From positions 1-25,348 of the forward strand of contig JBFFGE010000050.1 of assembly GCA_041557595.1 (NCBI GenBank): a stretch of 25,348 bases of DNA. The letters are read 5' to 3'. The notes under the pieces are model-generated. The model was not told where the DNA came from, did not search any database, and was given only the letters and a program-made list of their open reading frames with translations. This document shows positions 24,050 through 25,348 of this stretch, piece by piece (the stretch's first letter is position 1; every line of letters starts with the position of its first letter). The translations under genes and the position numbers were made by a program. The DNA comes from JAOTYV01 sp041557595 (GTDB taxonomy: Bacteria; Pseudomonadota; Alphaproteobacteria; UBA8366).

Positions 24050-24826
24050 CTAACAACCTTCAAGTACCTCGCTGATGGCTGCGAGCGCGTTGAGCGCGGG
24101 CGGGAAACCGCTGTAGGGCGCGGTCTGCATGACCGCTTCCACGATTTCTTCCCGGCTCAGGCCCAGCGCGATGGCCGATTGCGAGAATTTTCGCACCTGC
24201 GAGTCCAGGCGAAGTGCGGTGAAGGCGGCGACCGCGCACAGCATGCGCGCGCGGCGGTCCAGCCCGGGGCGGAACCACAATTCGCCGTAGCCGTATTGGA
24301 TCGCCATGGTGTAAAGCCCGCCGGTGACCGGATTGTCCGGGTCGGCGTAGCCCTGGCGGCCGCGCGCGCCGTGCAATTCGGCGAGCAAATCGTCGCCCCG
24401 CAGCTGTAGCACCTCCAGCGGCGCGTCGCGCTCCGGCTCCGGCGCGATTGTGATGCCGCGTTCGGCGAAGACCGTCCCGGCAATCGCAGAGGCGGCTTCG
24501 GTGTTGGGGAAACCGCCATAGAGGCCGCATTGAACGAAGATCTCCAGGATGGCGCGCGCCTCCAGGCCGGCGTCGAGCGCGGCGCCGATAAAGCGTTTGA
24601 GCGCCGCTTCGCGCGGCGGCGATGCGAGCGCGGACAGGGTGCATATCATCCGGTCCTGCACGGACAGCCCCGGCCGGGTCCACAGCCCGCCATAGGCGGT
24701 TTCGGTCATCATCCGCTCGAAACCCGGCGCGGTGCCGCCGTCCGCCTGCGCCCGGTCGGTACTGTCGACTTTCAAGCGTGCCCGCATGGCTTCGCCTGAT
24801 TCGAATAGCGTTTCACGCGTCGTCAT
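24050..24826 (-). CDS. Two-domain carboxymuconolactone decarboxylase-family protein
   Basis: 258 residues made of two CMD/AhpD-like helical domains. The first has RPGLSVQDRMICTLSAL and EIFVQCGLYGGFPNTEAA; the second has RPGLDRRARMLCAVAAF and EAVMQTAPYSGFPPALNAL. Members include gamma-carboxymuconolactone decarboxylase of the protocatechuate pathway, but tandem forms usually have other or unknown activities, and no pca genes are visible. The ATG at 24826 was chosen for its spacing from GGGG (10 nt); the ATG at 24832 is too close to it. The open frame extends to 24937, but that part runs into a repeat element. A partial GMC oxidoreductase gene lies upstream on the same strand, beyond the two repeat elements. 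Confidence 0.85.
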   Translation of the reverse strand: MTTRETLFESGEAMRARLKVDSTDRAQADGGTAPGFERMMTETAYGGLWTRPGLSVQDRMICTLSALASPPREAALKRFIGAALDAGLEARAILEIFVQCGLYGGFPNTEAASAIAGTVFAERGITIAPEPERDAPLEVLQLRGDDLLAELHGARGRQGYADPDNPVTGGLYTMAIQYGYGELWFRPGLDRRARMLCAVAAFTALRLDSQVRKFSQSAIALGLSREEIVEAVMQTAPYSGFPPALNALAAISEVLEGC

Positions 24827-24875
24827 CTGCATCCGTCCCCGTATTTTTGGCGCCGCCGTTCCGCCGGCGATTTTC

Positions 24876-24982
24876 CCAGACCGTCTCTTGTTTGAATTGA
24901 CGCATATGAAAGGGTCTATCTCCTGGTTTTTCCGCAAACACGTCGTCGCAAACCGTTTCGGTTCGCTCGGGATATTCTCAAG
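24876..24982 (-). repeat. Type II CTAG element, copy C-II (107 nt)
   Basis: Read on the minus strand it aligns without gaps to the element at 82-188, with the same length of 107 nt and about 90 identical positions by hand count. The ends have drifted (CTTG and CTGG in place of CTAG). The core hairpin at 24949-24965 has a C-to-T change that keeps pairing as G-U in the minus-strand RNA, which hints at selection on RNA structure or simply on the palindrome. It joins the next element through CTTG at 24979-24982 and ends 50 nt before the start of the downstream gene. Confidence 0.82.
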
Positions 24983-25032
24983 ATCACCCTGCCTTTAATT
25001 GGAATCAATTAAAGGCAGATAAGCCGCTCTAG
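24979..25032 (-). repeat. Type I CTAG element, copy C-I (core-deleted, 54 nt)
   Basis: Read on the minus strand it starts CTAGAGC, passes directly to the 13-bp palindrome CTGCCTTTAATTG/CAATTAAAGGCAG (24989-25018, loop GATT on this strand), and ends TGATCTTG, matching the TGATCTAG end of the 107-nt copy at 3413-3519. The first hairpin and the conserved spacer are missing. CTAG at 25029-25032 contains the stop codon of the GMC oxidoreductase gene. Confidence 0.8.
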
Positions 25033-25348
25033 GCGGCGCTGGCCAGCACCATCTCCGATGCCTTTTCGCCGATCATGATGGAAGGCGCATTGGTGTTGCC
25101 CGAGGTCAGCGTCGGCATGATCGAGGCGTCCGCCACGCGCAGCCCCCGCACCCCATGCACCCGCAATTGATCGTCGACCACCGCCATGGGATCCGCCCCC
25201 ATCTTGCAGGTGCCGACCGGGTGATAGGTCGTCTCCGCGGTTTCGCGCACCCATTGAAGGATTTCCGAATCGGTTTGCAGCGTGGTGCCCGGGGCGATTT
25301 CGGATCCGACGATATCTTTCAGGGATTCGGCGCTCATGAATTGCCGGG
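25029..25348 (-). CDS. GMC oxidoreductase, C-terminal part (choline dehydrogenase-like)
   Basis: The last 105 or so residues of a glucose-methanol-choline family flavoenzyme whose N-terminal FAD domain lies beyond the right edge. The C-terminal domain has the catalytic pair His (TYHPVGTCKMG) and Asn (SGNTNAPSIMIGEKA), with DDQLRVHGVRGLRVADASIMP between them. The frame stays open to the window edge, so the Met near 25337 is internal. Substrates in the family range from choline to other alcohols, and the class is not resolved here. The TAG stop is part of the CTAG edge of repeat element C-I. A CMD-family gene follows on the same strand. Confidence 0.92.
   Translation of the reverse strand, partial: RQFMSAESLKDIVGSEIAPGTTLQTDSEILQWVRETAETTYHPVGTCKMGADPMAVVDDQLRVHGVRGLRVADASIMPTLTSGNTNAPSIMIGEKASEMVLASAA

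Noticed and set aside
24827..24937. N-terminal extension of the CMD-family protein
   Set aside because: It would be partly encoded by the type II repeat element, and a well-placed SD supports the ATG at 24826.

Overview
The window looks like chromosomal DNA of a high-GC alphaproteobacterium, probably of the Rhodospirillales type. That placement is inference from GC-rich codon use, one perfect CtrA-type site (TTAA-N7-TTAAC), and a gene mix rich in MmgE/PrpD, TTT-transporter, UbiD, VOC and GMC families. No rRNA, tRNA, CRISPR, transposase or phage gene was seen. Almost all of the window is coding, with 17 protein genes, one of them cut by the right edge.

Layout. 1-188: two abutting palindromic repeat elements. 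202-3416: a bifunctional PBP1A-type penicillin-binding protein (-) divergent from a CsgG-like lipoprotein (+). 3413-3519: a third element between convergent genes. 3500-6634 (-): a UbiD-family decarboxylase followed by a class I photolyase. 6773-9983 (+): a VOC protein, a palindromic repeat, a ThDP-dependent acetolactate-synthase-like enzyme and a D-2-hydroxyacid dehydrogenase. 10128-11651 (+): a PiT phosphate transporter behind the CtrA-like site. 11778-17214 (+): MmgE/PrpD, lysine-6-dehydrogenase-like protein, ALDH7-type aminoadipate-semialdehyde dehydrogenase and a second MmgE/PrpD. 17229-22056 (-): a third, PrpD-like protein, then a TctC binding protein and a TctA-TctB fusion permease. 22296-24026 (+): a ygiB-ygiC-like pair. 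24050-25348 (-): a two-domain carboxymuconolactone-decarboxylase-family protein and the C-terminus of a GMC oxidoreductase, separated by two more repeat elements.

How genes may work together. The 13219-15815 pair fits oxidation of lysine to 2-aminoadipate through the semialdehyde/piperideine-6-carboxylate, and the two MmgE/PrpD genes around it may act on a linked acid. The 17229-22056 block fits uptake of a carboxylate plus a dehydratase or isomerase acting on it. The ygiBC-like pair and the PBP/lipoprotein pair are envelope functions.

The most unusual signal is a set of short CTAG-bounded intergenic elements: three copies of exactly 107 nt, one 54-nt internally deleted copy and one copy cut by the window edge. 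They come in two types that share their ends, abut in pairs through a common CTAG, lie with their CTAGAGC edge towards the 3' end of a gene on the same strand, and supply the stop codon of three neighbouring genes. Other notable points are a TctA-TctB fusion whose natural start seems to be a non-canonical ATT, and an 11-codon mini-ORF joining two operon genes through two ATGA overlaps.
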